Shown here piece by piece: positions 1-7,780 of a stretch of DNA of 42,075 nt (position 1 is the stretch's first letter; every line of letters starts with the position of its first letter). The translations under genes were made by a program, and so were the position numbers. The notes beneath the pieces were generated by a model. It was not told where the DNA came from. It saw only the letters and a list, made by a program, of their open reading frames with translations, and did not search any database. Origin of the DNA: an uncultured Zetaproteobacteria bacterium (GTDB lineage Bacteria > Pseudomonadota > Zetaproteobacteria > Mariprofundales > Mariprofundaceae); NCBI GenBank assembly GCA_947311495.1, contig CAMZLG010000076.1, positions 1-42,075 on the forward strand, read 5' to 3'.

Positions 1-93
1 TGGTTTTCATCGTATCGCAAGAACTACCCTGTGCGCCGCAGTTGGGATAAAGTATTAGCCACCAACAACTACCCCAAGGATTTATTCTTTTGA
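1..93 (+). CDS. C-terminal fragment of an unidentified protein
   Basis: The first 30 codons of the window are open and end at a TGA (91-93). The encoded tail is aromatic and basic and ends in two phenylalanines. A terminal Phe is common in outer-membrane beta-barrel proteins, but the fragment is too short to assign. Its stop overlaps the TTG start of tsaE (TTGA), so the two genes are probably co-transcribed. I do not recognise the family. Confidence 0.6.
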   Translation, partial: WFSSYRKNYPVRRSWDKVLATNNYPKDLFF

Positions 94-512
94 TAACCAT
101 CAAAAATGAAGAAGACATGGTTAAACTCGCGCAAGGTTTGGCAGAAAAGTGCCAAGCAGGTGATTGTTTTGCCCTGCATGGTGATTTGGGTGCTGGCAAA
201 AGCTTTTTGGCAAGAGCCATGATGCGTGCGCTTGGTGTCACCGATGAAGCACTTCCCAGCCCTACTTTTGCCATTATTCAGGAGTATGATGCTGCCAACG
301 GATTAAAAGTTGCGCACATGGACTGGTATCGCTTAGAAGATAGTTTTGATGTGGCAAACCTTGGTGTGGATGAGTTTTTTACAGCGCCTTGGGTCACACT
401 GATTGAATGGAGCGAGCGCGCCCCTGAATTATTACCCCAGCATACCGTTCACATCTACATTGAACTGGATGATACAGATATAAATGCAAGATTCGTGAGG
501 ATAGAAAAATGA
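90..512 (+). CDS. tsaE: tRNA threonylcarbamoyladenosine biosynthesis ATPase TsaE
   Basis: TsaE is the ATPase that, with TsaB and TsaD, drives transfer of the threonylcarbamoyl group onto A37 of ANN-decoding tRNAs in the cytosol. The 140-residue protein has a Walker A loop GDLGAGKS (31-38), the SPTF switch (57-60), the H-x-D-x-YRL segment (76-82) and an IEW strand (105-107), all typical of the family, and its length is usual. The TTG start is chosen because an AAGGA lies about nine bases upstream. An in-frame ATG at 117 would cut into the first strand. The stop overlaps the next gene by four bases. Confidence 0.93.
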   Translation: MITIKNEEDMVKLAQGLAEKCQAGDCFALHGDLGAGKSFLARAMMRALGVTDEALPSPTFAIIQEYDAANGLKVAHMDWYRLEDSFDVANLGVDEFFTAPWVTLIEWSERAPELLPQHTVHIYIELDDTDINARFVRIEK

Positions 513-847
513 TAACTATGTATGGCATACCCAACTGCAATACCATCAAAAAAGCCAAAGATGCATTGACTGCCAAAGGCATTGAATTTGTATTTCACAA
601 CTACAAAAAAGACGGCATTGATGAAAAAACATTGGAAACATGGTGCAGCCAAGTCGGCTGGAAAACCTTGTTAAACCAACGCGGTACAACATGGCGCAAA
701 CTAAGCGCAGACGACAAAGACGGCATCAATCAAAGCAAAGCCATTCAGTTGATGGCTGTCTATCCATCCATGATTAAACGCCCCGTATTGGATGTAGGCG
801 ACAAAATCATCGTGGGTTTTGATGAAGAAGAATACGGGAACCTGTGA
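509..847 (+). CDS. ArsC/Spx family protein, YffB-like
   Basis: This 112-residue thioredoxin-fold protein closely follows the YffB/Spx branch of the arsenate reductase family. It starts with a beta strand and a single active-site-type cysteine (YGIPNCNT, Cys10), has the conserved GTTWRKL segment (59-65) and ends its core with the KRP motif (90-92) that supplies the family arginine. The second cysteine of a CxxC is absent. YffB proteins bind glutathione and their role is unclear, so reductase activity should not be assumed. The start overlaps the tsaE stop (ATGA), giving translational coupling. Confidence 0.85.
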   Translation: MITMYGIPNCNTIKKAKDALTAKGIEFVFHNYKKDGIDEKTLETWCSQVGWKTLLNQRGTTWRKLSADDKDGINQSKAIQLMAVYPSMIKRPVLDVGDKIIVGFDEEEYGNL

Positions 848-856
848 GAAAAAAGC

Positions 857-1471
857 ATGAGTAGTCATCACCCTGAAAAAATGATATTGGATGGGCCAAC
901 AGGTAAACTTGAAGCTTTGTACCATCAAGGTACTGCTGGCAAACCTGCGATTGTAGTCTGTCACCCGCATCCTGTGTATGGCGGAACCATGCGTAATAAA
1001 GTGGTGTATTGGATGGCTAGAGCTTTTGAAGAGCTTGGTTTTTCAGTGTTGCGCTTTAATTTCAGAGGTGTTGAAAAAAGTGAAGGTGAGTGGGATGAAG
1101 GCGTGGGCGAAGCCGATGATGTGACGGCGATGATTGATTGGCTCGAAGTCAATCACCCCAACAGCCCATTATATTTGGCAGGTTTCTCATTTGGCACGTA
1201 TGCAGGGCTTAAAGCTGCAAGGCATGACAAGCGCATTGAAAAAATGCTCGCCGTTGCCCCTGCGGTCAACCTATGGTCATTTGATTTCATGTTGGGTGAT
1301 ACCCGCCCGCTGACCATCATCCAAGGCACTAATGATGAGATTGTACCCTTTGAGCAAGTCAAAACCTTTGTTGCAAAGCTGCCACATGTTCAATTTTATG
1401 AAGATGAAGACGCAGGTCACTTCTTCCCCAATCATTTGGAAGAATTGCAACGGTTGTGCAAAACCATTTAA
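857..1471 (+). CDS. alpha/beta hydrolase, COG2945 type
   Basis: A 204-residue cytosolic serine hydrolase of the small COG2945 group. It carries the HPHPVYGG oxyanion-side motif (36-43), the nucleophile elbow GFSFG (Ser111), the acid in GTNDEIVP (Asp160) and the catalytic histidine in DAGHFF (His188), so the triad is complete. The natural substrate of this group is unknown. The gene follows the YffB-like gene after nine bases and is probably in the same transcription unit as tsaE. No signal peptide is visible. Confidence 0.85.
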   Translation: MSSHHPEKMILDGPTGKLEALYHQGTAGKPAIVVCHPHPVYGGTMRNKVVYWMARAFEELGFSVLRFNFRGVEKSEGEWDEGVGEADDVTAMIDWLEVNHPNSPLYLAGFSFGTYAGLKAARHDKRIEKMLAVAPAVNLWSFDFMLGDTRPLTIIQGTNDEIVPFEQVKTFVAKLPHVQFYEDEDAGHFFPNHLEELQRLCKTI

Positions 1472-1487
1472 CCTTACTATTCCACAT

Positions 1488-1557
1488 CGTCATTCCGTAC
1501 TTGATGCGGAATCCAGTGACTCAAACAAACTGGATACCCAATCAAGTTGGATATGAC
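1488..1557 (+). repeat. CGTCAT-type paired palindromic repeat, copy A
   Basis: Two short hairpins lie head to head. The left one begins CGTCATTCCG and closes at GCGGAATCCA. The right one begins TGGATACCCAATC and closes near GATATGAC. The same architecture recurs at 4209, 5273, 8877 and 24539. The right hairpin is slightly decayed compared with the copies that read GGGTATGACG. It fills most of the gap between the hydrolase gene and the sdh operon. Confidence 0.8.
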
Positions 1558-1575
1558 AAAGGTTTTGTAATCCCC

Positions 1576-1604
1576 TTGTGGTTTTTTCGACTTAGTCGTA
1601 TGAT
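1576..1604 (+). promoter_or_regulatory. candidate sdh promoter
   Basis: TTGTGG (1576-1581) and TATGAT (1599-1604) are separated by 17 bases, a possible sigma-70 promoter. The -10 element ends nine bases before the sdhC ATG, so a transcript from it would be nearly leaderless, which weakens the call. A small CGAC/GTCG dyad sits in the spacer. Confidence 0.3.
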
Positions 1605-1613
1605 GAGTTTTCT

Positions 1614-1994
1614 ATGAGCCAAGAGATGAAGCAACCACCATTAAGTCCGCGATTAAGCATCTACAAATGGCGCTTAACCATGTTTGCCAGCATTGCCCAC
1701 CGTGCTAGTGGTATATTTTTGGTGTTCACCATCCCTGCGCTATTTTGGCTGCTTTTAAGCATGGCACATGGCAAAATAACCTATGCTTTTGGTCTGCATT
1801 GGCTGCAAAGCAGCTTTGGTACACTGATTTTATGGCTAACATGCGTGGCTCTATTTTATCACATGGCAAATGGTATTCGTTTTTTACTGCTCGACATCGG
1901 TAAAACCGATTCCAGAGAAGCCATGAAACTATCGGCAAAAATCGTGGTCTTTAGCACCATACTCTTTGCACTTGTTTTGGCGATTAAAATATGA
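1614..1994 (+). CDS. sdhC: succinate dehydrogenase cytochrome b556 subunit SdhC
   Basis: Membrane anchor subunit of complex II, carrying part of the haem b and ubiquinone sites in the inner membrane. The 126-residue protein has the family start PLSPRLSIYKW, the quinone-site segment SIAHRASG (26-33) and three hydrophobic helices. The haem ligand lies in FYHMANGIR (His83). Length is normal. No strong ribosome-binding site precedes the ATG. The stop overlaps sdhD by four bases (ATGA). Confidence 0.93.
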   Translation: MSQEMKQPPLSPRLSIYKWRLTMFASIAHRASGIFLVFTIPALFWLLLSMAHGKITYAFGLHWLQSSFGTLILWLTCVALFYHMANGIRFLLLDIGKTDSREAMKLSAKIVVFSTILFALVLAIKI

Positions 1995-2383
1995 AACATA
2001 AAGACTTAGGCACAGCCCACACAGGATTCCACGACTGGTATTGGCAGCGCATCAGTGCGGTGGTTTTATTGTTCAGCATACCCGTATTGATGGGTGTTTT
2101 ATTGCTCACCTACAATGGCAATATCAGTTTTAACCAACTCAACACATGGCTCACCCACCCCATCAGCAAAGCGGCAAGCATCTTGTTTTCATTTGCCCTG
2201 CTCACCCATGTGTGGACAGGTCTAAGAGTCATCATCGAAGATTATGTGCATACCACCGCCGCAAGGGTTATCGTCTTAAACATACTCTTGTTGCTGTTGG
2301 CCGGTTTTGCAGCGTATATGAGTTATCACATTTGGGCAGAACTCACCTACACTTGGGGTTGTATCCCCTGCGGAGGCAAATAA
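1991..2383 (+). CDS. sdhD: succinate dehydrogenase membrane anchor SdhD
   Basis: Second membrane anchor of complex II, 130 residues with three transmembrane helices. The family segment SFALLTHVWTGLRVIIEDY is present, with the haem ligand at His73 and the acidic residue near the quinone site at Asp84. The tail after the last helix is short and contains two cysteines in CIPC, whose role is unknown. It sits between sdhC (four-base overlap) and sdhA (one-base TAATG overlap), which supports strict co-expression. Confidence 0.92.
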   Translation: MKHKDLGTAHTGFHDWYWQRISAVVLLFSIPVLMGVLLLTYNGNISFNQLNTWLTHPISKAASILFSFALLTHVWTGLRVIIEDYVHTTAARVIVLNILLLLLAGFAAYMSYHIWAELTYTWGCIPCGGK

Positions 2384-4176
2384 TGGCATATTTATCTACC
2401 GACAAGGTTGAGCATCATCACCATGATGTGGTGATTATTGGTGCAGGTGGTGCGGGTATGCGCTGCGCCTTGCAACTTGCCGAAGCGGGTTATCGGGTGG
2501 CTGTGGTGTCCAAAGTGTTGCCCACGCGCTCACATACGGTCGCAGCCCAAGGTGGGATGAATGCAGCCCTAGGTAATATCACATCTGACCACTGGCATTG
2601 GCATATGTATGACACGGTCAAAGGCTCGGATTATTTGGGCGACCAAGATGCGATTGAATATATGTGCCGCGCTGCACCGCAATTGGTCAAAGAGTTGGAA
2701 CATCAGGGTGTACCTTTCTCGCGTAATGATGATGGCAAGATTTATCAGCGGGCATTTGGCGGGCAATCGCGTGAGTTTGGCGAAGGTGGGCAAGCCAAGC
2801 GCACATGCGCTGCCGCAGACAGAACAGGTCATGCCATTTTACACACCATGTATCAGCAAAACATCAAAGCTGGTACACATTTTTACGAAGAATTTTTTGC
2901 GCTGAACTTGATTATGGAAGATGAAGCATGTCATGGCGTGATGGCATGGGATATTGGCAAAGGCGAATATCATTTGTTTCAAGCCAAAGCCGTGATTTTG
3001 GCAACGGGTGGCGCAGGTCGTATCTTCAAAACCACCACCAACGCCCATATTTGCACAGGTGATGGCGGTGCATTATGCCTTGATGCAGGGCTTCCGATTG
3101 AAGACATGGAGTTCTTCCAATTTCACCCCACAGGTATTGCCCATGTTGGTCCGCTGATTTCTGAAGCGGTGCGTGGTGAAGGTGGTTATTTGCTCAACAG
3201 CGAAGGTGAACGCTTTATGGAGCGTTATGCACCCACGGCCAAGGATTTAGCCAGCCGCGATGTGGTGAGCCGCGCTATTGCTGTGGAAATCCGTGAAGGC
3301 AGAGGGTGTGGCGAGCATAAAGACCATATTTTACTCAAAGTTGACCATTTGGGTGCAGATATGATTCTGGATAAACTTCCCAATATCCATGAATTAGCCC
3401 TTCGATTTGCAGGCGTGGACTGCACCAAAGAACCCATTCCTGTCCAACCCACTGCCCATTATACCATGGGCGGCATCCCGACCAATCGACATACCGAAGT
3501 GGTCAAACCATCAGGCGACAATGAAGAAGATAAAGTACATGGTTTATTCGCCATTGGTGAAGCCGCTTGCACATCCGTGCATGGAGCCAACCGCTTGGGT
3601 GGTAATTCATTGCTTGAAATCGTGGTCTTTGGCAGAGCATGTGGTTTAAGAGTGATGAAATGGCTAAGCGAACATCGTTATCACAAAACCATCAGCCCAG
3701 ACGCATGGCAAGCAGGTGTGGCAAGGGTTGAGCGTTGGTTAGATAGCGCCAACAAAGCAGATGTTGGCATTGCCGAAGTGCGCGACACCATGCAAACCAC
3801 CATGCAAACCCATTTCAGTGTGTATCGCACTGAAGATGTGATGCAAGAAGGTGTGAGCGCGATTGAAAAAGTAGCAGCGAACTTGGCTAACGCACAAATT
3901 CAAGATAAAAACCGTGTGTTTAACACCGAACTGATTGAAGCCTTGGAGTTGGAAAACTTGATGAGCCTTGCCAGAGCCACGGCTGCAAGTGCTGCCAACC
4001 GCAAAGAATCAAGAGGCGCACATGCCAGAGATGATTACCCTGAGCGCGATGATAAAAACTGGATGAAACATTCCTTGGCTGTGATTAAAGATGGTAAAGT
4101 CAGCGTGGATTATAAACCTGTGCGAACGATTCCCATGACGGTTGAAAGTTTTCCGCCTAAGAAGCGAGTTTACTAA
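2383..4176 (+). CDS. sdhA: succinate dehydrogenase flavoprotein subunit SdhA
   Basis: Catalytic subunit that oxidises succinate to fumarate and passes electrons to covalently bound FAD. The 597-residue protein has the dinucleotide motif GAGGAG (20-25), the flavinylation segment RSHTVAAQGG with His51, the catalytic loops around SRDVVSRAI and HYTMGGI, and the arginine in GANRLGGNSLLE. The ATG at 2383 is chosen because CGGAGG lies seven bases upstream and it overlaps the sdhD stop. The frame stays open further upstream, but that part overlaps sdhD and is not conserved sequence. Confidence 0.97.
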   Translation: MAYLSTDKVEHHHHDVVIIGAGGAGMRCALQLAEAGYRVAVVSKVLPTRSHTVAAQGGMNAALGNITSDHWHWHMYDTVKGSDYLGDQDAIEYMCRAAPQLVKELEHQGVPFSRNDDGKIYQRAFGGQSREFGEGGQAKRTCAAADRTGHAILHTMYQQNIKAGTHFYEEFFALNLIMEDEACHGVMAWDIGKGEYHLFQAKAVILATGGAGRIFKTTTNAHICTGDGGALCLDAGLPIEDMEFFQFHPTGIAHVGPLISEAVRGEGGYLLNSEGERFMERYAPTAKDLASRDVVSRAIAVEIREGRGCGEHKDHILLKVDHLGADMILDKLPNIHELALRFAGVDCTKEPIPVQPTAHYTMGGIPTNRHTEVVKPSGDNEEDKVHGLFAIGEAACTSVHGANRLGGNSLLEIVVFGRACGLRVMKWLSEHRYHKTISPDAWQAGVARVERWLDSANKADVGIAEVRDTMQTTMQTHFSVYRTEDVMQEGVSAIEKVAANLANAQIQDKNRVFNTELIEALELENLMSLARATAASAANRKESRGAHARDDYPERDDKNWMKHSLAVIKDGKVSVDYKPVRTIPMTVESFPPKKRVY

Positions 4177-4208
4177 TGCGCACCATCGTCTTTTTCTTTG
4201 ATTTATTT

Positions 4209-4235
4209 CGTCATTCCCGCGAAGGCGGGAATCCA
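4209..4235 (+). repeat. CGTCAT-type palindromic repeat, single arm, copy B
   Basis: One hairpin, CGTCATTCCCGC then GCGGGAATCCA, inserted between sdhA and sdhB. No matching right-hand hairpin follows. It sits inside an operon whose other junctions overlap, so sdhB is separated from its partners by 85 bases. Confidence 0.8.
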
Positions 4236-4261
4236 TGTGCTGTCGCGTTGGGGTTACCATC

Positions 4262-4972
4262 ATGAGTAAAAAAGTGAAACTCGAAATCTACCGCTACAAC
4301 CCTGAAGTTGACGACAAACCATTGATGCAAAGCTTTGAAGTGCCTGTGGAAAAACCAGGCATGAAGCTTTTGGATGCGCTCAATTATATCAAATGGCATT
4401 TGGATGGTTCGCTCACTTACCGCCGTTCTTGCGGCGAAGGTGTGTGTGGTTCAGATGGCTTAAATATCAATGGTGTAAACGGTTTGGGGTGTATCACCGC
4501 CATTGAAGGTTTGAAGCAGCCCATCAAAGTGCGCCCATTGCCGAATATGCCTGTCACCCGTGATTTGGTGGTCGATATGGAGCATTTCTTCGACCAATAC
4601 AAACAAATCAAGCCTTGGTTGCAGTCCAACACGCCCAAACCTGAAAATGAACGCCTACAAAGCCCCGCAGAACGCGCAGAATTGGATGGCAGCTACGAAT
4701 GTATCCTTTGCGGCTGCTGCACCACGTCTTGCCCATCATGGTGGTGGAATGGTGATAAATTTTTAGGCCCTGCTGCCCTGCTTCAAGCCAACCGTTGGCT
4801 CAAAGATTCACGAGATGATGCCGCTGGTGAACGATTGGACATGTTGGAAGACTCCTTCAAACTTTATCGCTGCCATCAAATCATGAATTGTATGGAAGCT
4901 TGCCCTAAAGAGCTCAACCCCACCAAAGCGATTAACGACATCAAACGGGCTTTGACCCAAAGAAAGGTATAA
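4262..4972 (+). CDS. sdhB: succinate dehydrogenase iron-sulfur subunit SdhB
   Basis: Carries the electron relay of complex II from FAD to quinone. The 236-residue protein has the [2Fe-2S] ligands Cys57, Cys62, Asp65 and Cys77, the [4Fe-4S] set Cys147, Cys150, Cys153 and Cys157, and the [3Fe-4S] set with Cys204, Cys210 and Cys214. As in E. coli, one plant-type ligand is Asp. The ATG at 4262 gives the normal SdhB start. An in-frame ATG at 4235 lies at the edge of a repeat and adds nine unrelated residues. The ribosome-binding site (GGGG at 4250) is weak. Confidence 0.96.
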   Translation: MSKKVKLEIYRYNPEVDDKPLMQSFEVPVEKPGMKLLDALNYIKWHLDGSLTYRRSCGEGVCGSDGLNINGVNGLGCITAIEGLKQPIKVRPLPNMPVTRDLVVDMEHFFDQYKQIKPWLQSNTPKPENERLQSPAERAELDGSYECILCGCCTTSCPSWWWNGDKFLGPAALLQANRWLKDSRDDAAGERLDMLEDSFKLYRCHQIMNCMEACPKELNPTKAINDIKRALTQRKV

Positions 4973-4975
4973 ATC

Positions 4976-5257
4976 ATGAGTGTAGAACAAGAACCCAATG
5001 CTGAATTATGTATGGAATTTCCATGCCATTTCCCGCTCAAAGTGATGGGTACGAATAATGATAGTTTTGAAAACGACATCGTGATGATTGTGCGTAAACA
5101 TGTGCCCAAGCTTGGAGAAGGTGCAGTGTCATCCAAACCCAGTAAAACGGGTAAATACTTGGCGCTGACCATTGCGTTCACTGCTGAAAGCCGCGAGCAG
5201 TTGGATAAGATTTACAGTGAACTCAATGCTCACCCTGATGTGAAGATGACGCTTTGA
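4976..5257 (+). CDS. DUF493 / YbeD family protein
   Basis: A 93-residue protein with the DUF493 hallmark FPCHFPLKVMG (15-25) and an ACT-like alpha/beta ending in a DVKMTL strand. E. coli YbeD adopts a regulatory-domain-like fold, and its exact role is not established. It follows sdhB after three bases with an AAAGG ribosome-binding site overlapping the sdhB end, so it is almost certainly the last gene of the sdh operon. That placement is unusual, since ybeD is usually next to lipoate genes. Confidence 0.85.
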   Translation: MSVEQEPNAELCMEFPCHFPLKVMGTNNDSFENDIVMIVRKHVPKLGEGAVSSKPSKTGKYLALTIAFTAESREQLDKIYSELNAHPDVKMTL

Positions 5258-5272
5258 TGAACTTCAAACGTT

Positions 5273-5371
5273 CGTCATTCCCGCGAAGGCGGGAGCGAAG
5301 CAACGACCGTAAGAGAGATTCATCCATTTACACTGATACCTTGGTGGATACCCGCCTACGCGGGTATGACG
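5273..5371 (+). repeat. CGTCAT-type paired palindromic repeat, copy C
   Basis: The left hairpin is CGTCATTCCCGC with GCGGGA, losing the usual ATCCA end. About 60 bases of unique spacer follow, then the right hairpin GGATACCCGCC with GCGGGTATGACG. This is the longest spacer of the five copies. It fills the gap between the sdh operon and the next gene and may act as the operon's terminating structure, though no T-tract follows. Confidence 0.8.
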
Positions 5372-5381
5372 GCATAGAATA

Positions 5382-5987
5382 ATGGCAACCTTATACTACA
5401 TCCACGACCCCATGTGTTCATGGTGTTGGGCATTTCGCCCCGTGTTCACCGAACTTTTAAACAAACTGCCTGATGATATAGACGTGCAATATTTGGTGGG
5501 AGGCCTTGCCCCTGACTCAAGCGAACCCATGGATGTTGCCACACAAACCATGATTCAACACCATTGGCGCACCATTCAAGCCAAAGTTCCCAACACCCAA
5601 TTCAACTTCGATTTTTGGGCAAACAGCACACCCCGCCGCTCCACATACCCTGCCTGCCGCGCTGTACTCGCTGCCAAAGCCATCAACCCCGACAAAGAAG
5701 ATGCCATGATACTCGCCATTCAACAGGCGTATTATCTGCATGCCTTAAACCCATCGGATGATGATATGTTAATTGATTGCGCAGCATCCATTGGTTTGGA
5801 TACATCCCTGTTCGCACAAACACTCAACAACCCCACCACCCAACAAACCCTGTTAGACAACATCCAAAAGAACCAAAGCTTAGGTGTGTATAGCTTCCCA
5901 AGCCTTGTGTTAGAAGAAAATGGTCAATTCAAACCTATTGCTATTGATTATAACGATGCCGAGAACATCTTAAGCCAACTTCAATAG
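5382..5987 (+). CDS. DsbA-fold protein, COG3531/FrnE-like
   Basis: A 201-residue thioredoxin-fold protein with a CSWC active-site motif (Cys12-Cys15) right after the first strand and the CSWCWAF context typical of COG3531. A conserved cis-proline-type segment appears as YSFPSLVLEE near residue 168. There is no signal peptide, so it should act in the cytosol, as expected for this group, rather than as periplasmic DsbA. The start lies ten bases after repeat C and no clear ribosome-binding site is seen. The 3' end nearly touches the convergent acyltransferase gene. Confidence 0.83.
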   Translation: MATLYYIHDPMCSWCWAFRPVFTELLNKLPDDIDVQYLVGGLAPDSSEPMDVATQTMIQHHWRTIQAKVPNTQFNFDFWANSTPRRSTYPACRAVLAAKAINPDKEDAMILAIQQAYYLHALNPSDDDMLIDCAASIGLDTSLFAQTLNNPTTQQTLLDNIQKNQSLGVYSFPSLVLEENGQFKPIAIDYNDAENILSQLQ

Positions 5988-5988
5988 T

Positions 5989-7722
5989 TCAGCCTTGCTT
6001 AGGCTCCTGCTCAACTTCAATATACCGTTTGCGTGTTTTTTCTTTGAGTTGCTGTAGGTCAATCATCACCAGACCATCTACACAATTGGAAAAATCAGGG
6101 TCGATATTAAAATCTAAAAAAGACACACCTTCAGGCTCACAAATATCAGGGTATTGCTTATACAACGTTGGCACAGCACAACCCAAGTATTTCAAGCTGC
6201 TTTTGAGCACCTTAAAATCTTCTTTGTAGTTTTCACCACTAAAAAATGCTGCAAGCTCTTCTTTGCGTTCTTCATGTAAACGGTATGGCAGCAATGCTCT
6301 AGCTTTGTTATCATTGTCACCAAAATAAAGGCTGTAAAAATAGACCAGTAAATCCTTGGCTGCTGCTGGGTAGTTATCACTAATCGACACAGGACCAAAC
6401 AGATAGCGGAACTCAGGATTCTTGCGAATAAACGCACCAATACCATACCATAAATAATCTAAGCTGCGCTTACCCCAATATTTAGGCTGCACAAAGCTGC
6501 GTCCCAACTCCAAACCTTGTTGCATCATTTCATCCATGGCTTCATCAAATTGAAATAATGTTTCGCTGTAAAGTTTACCACCATCTTGCTTCACTTTTGC
6601 TGTCGCACACATGCGATATGCGCCAACAATCTCCAAATCAGCATCATCCCACAACACAAGCTGAAAACATTGTGGGTCGAAACTATCCACATCACGGCGT
6701 AAACCACTGCCCTCTCCTGCGGCTCTAAAAGCAATTTCCCGCAAGCGCCCTATCTCACGCATCAAGCTACTATCAGCTTGATAAGGTGCTAAATAAATAC
6801 TTTTCCCGTCCTTGGTTTCACCCAGTATTTCACAATCTTGAATTTCTAGGCGTAGTCTTTGTCTGGGTTCGGGGTGTGCAATGGGTTTAATCGTGGCATA
6901 CATACCAGGCTTTCGTTTGGCTATACGGTATAAGTGTTTTTGAAACAGTCTTACCCGTGCCTGCAAGGGCAATTTTACATCTTGATAGCTGTCAAATGGG
7001 ACAATTTCACCAATGCTTACACTCACCGAACGCTTGGCTTGTTTAAACATCTCACGTATCAACCAAAGGGTTGAAAGCGGTTTAGCAACCAGTGACAAGG
7101 TATAAAAAAACATGGAGTTTCGTCCATTAACATGAATAGGTAAAATAGGCGATCGGGTTGCGTTGGCAATACGCAGAAAACCACTATGCCATTTGCCATC
7201 ACGGATACCTGTTGCCGATAACCGCGACACCTCACCTGCAGGAAAAATAATCACTACACCTTCATCTTCCAAATGTTGATACACGGCTTTGAGTTGTTCT
7301 CGCGTACTTTTACCTCCCATATTATCTACGGGCAAAAGCAGGGGTTCTAAAGGTTTGATGCTGGACAACACCTGATTAGCAACCGCTTTCACATCATTGC
7401 GCACCTGCGCTACCAGTTGAAACAACACAAACGCATCCAATGTACCAATCGGGTGATTGGCAACAATCACAACTCGCCCAGAGCTTGGTATCCGTTCCAG
7501 CTCACGGGGTTGCACCGCATAACCAAAGTCAAAGTATTCGAGAACTTGCTCAACAAAGTCTAAGCCTTGAAGGTGTGGGTATTCATTTTCAAACTTCTGC
7601 TGTTCCCGTTCGTGAAACAGCATTCTAAGCGCTGCGAGAATCGGTCGCTTAACCATGGATGTATTTTGTTCAAACTTAGGGAAACGCTCTTCAATCATTT
7701 CATCAACATTTAACATCTTCAT
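5989..7722 (-). CDS. olsF: bifunctional acyltransferase, OlsF-like ornithine lipid synthase
   Basis: The 577-residue protein joins two acyltransferases. The N-terminal part (about 80-270) is PlsC/OlsA-like, with NHPIGTLD (89-96) and FPAGEVSR (159-166). The C-terminal part (about 300-480) is a GNAT-fold, hemolysin/OlsB-like N-acyltransferase with the ELGRSFVQPKYWG-type segment. This order matches OlsF, which makes ornithine lipid from ornithine in two acylations. GAGG precedes the ATG. The substrate is inferred from the family, and glycine or another amino acid lipid is possible. It acts at the inner leaflet of the cytoplasmic membrane. Confidence 0.72.
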   Translation of the reverse strand: MKMLNVDEMIEERFPKFEQNTSMVKRPILAALRMLFHEREQQKFENEYPHLQGLDFVEQVLEYFDFGYAVQPRELERIPSSGRVVIVANHPIGTLDAFVLFQLVAQVRNDVKAVANQVLSSIKPLEPLLLPVDNMGGKSTREQLKAVYQHLEDEGVVIIFPAGEVSRLSATGIRDGKWHSGFLRIANATRSPILPIHVNGRNSMFFYTLSLVAKPLSTLWLIREMFKQAKRSVSVSIGEIVPFDSYQDVKLPLQARVRLFQKHLYRIAKRKPGMYATIKPIAHPEPRQRLRLEIQDCEILGETKDGKSIYLAPYQADSSLMREIGRLREIAFRAAGEGSGLRRDVDSFDPQCFQLVLWDDADLEIVGAYRMCATAKVKQDGGKLYSETLFQFDEAMDEMMQQGLELGRSFVQPKYWGKRSLDYLWYGIGAFIRKNPEFRYLFGPVSISDNYPAAAKDLLVYFYSLYFGDNDNKARALLPYRLHEERKEELAAFFSGENYKEDFKVLKSSLKYLGCAVPTLYKQYPDICEPEGVSFLDFNIDPDFSNCVDGLVMIDLQQLKEKTRKRYIEVEQEPKQG

Positions 7723-7780
7723 ACCTCACATATCGCTATGCTTTAGTCTGATTTATCAATATGGCATGGGTATGACAGGT

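Noticed and set aside
2146-2382. N-terminal extension of SdhA into sdhD
   Set aside because: The extension lies in the shadow of sdhD and is not SdhA-like. A good ribosome-binding site precedes ATG at 2383.
5273-5371. CRISPR-like array from repeated CGTCAT units
   Set aside because: The units are scattered hairpin pairs without regular spacing, identical direct repeats or cas genes.
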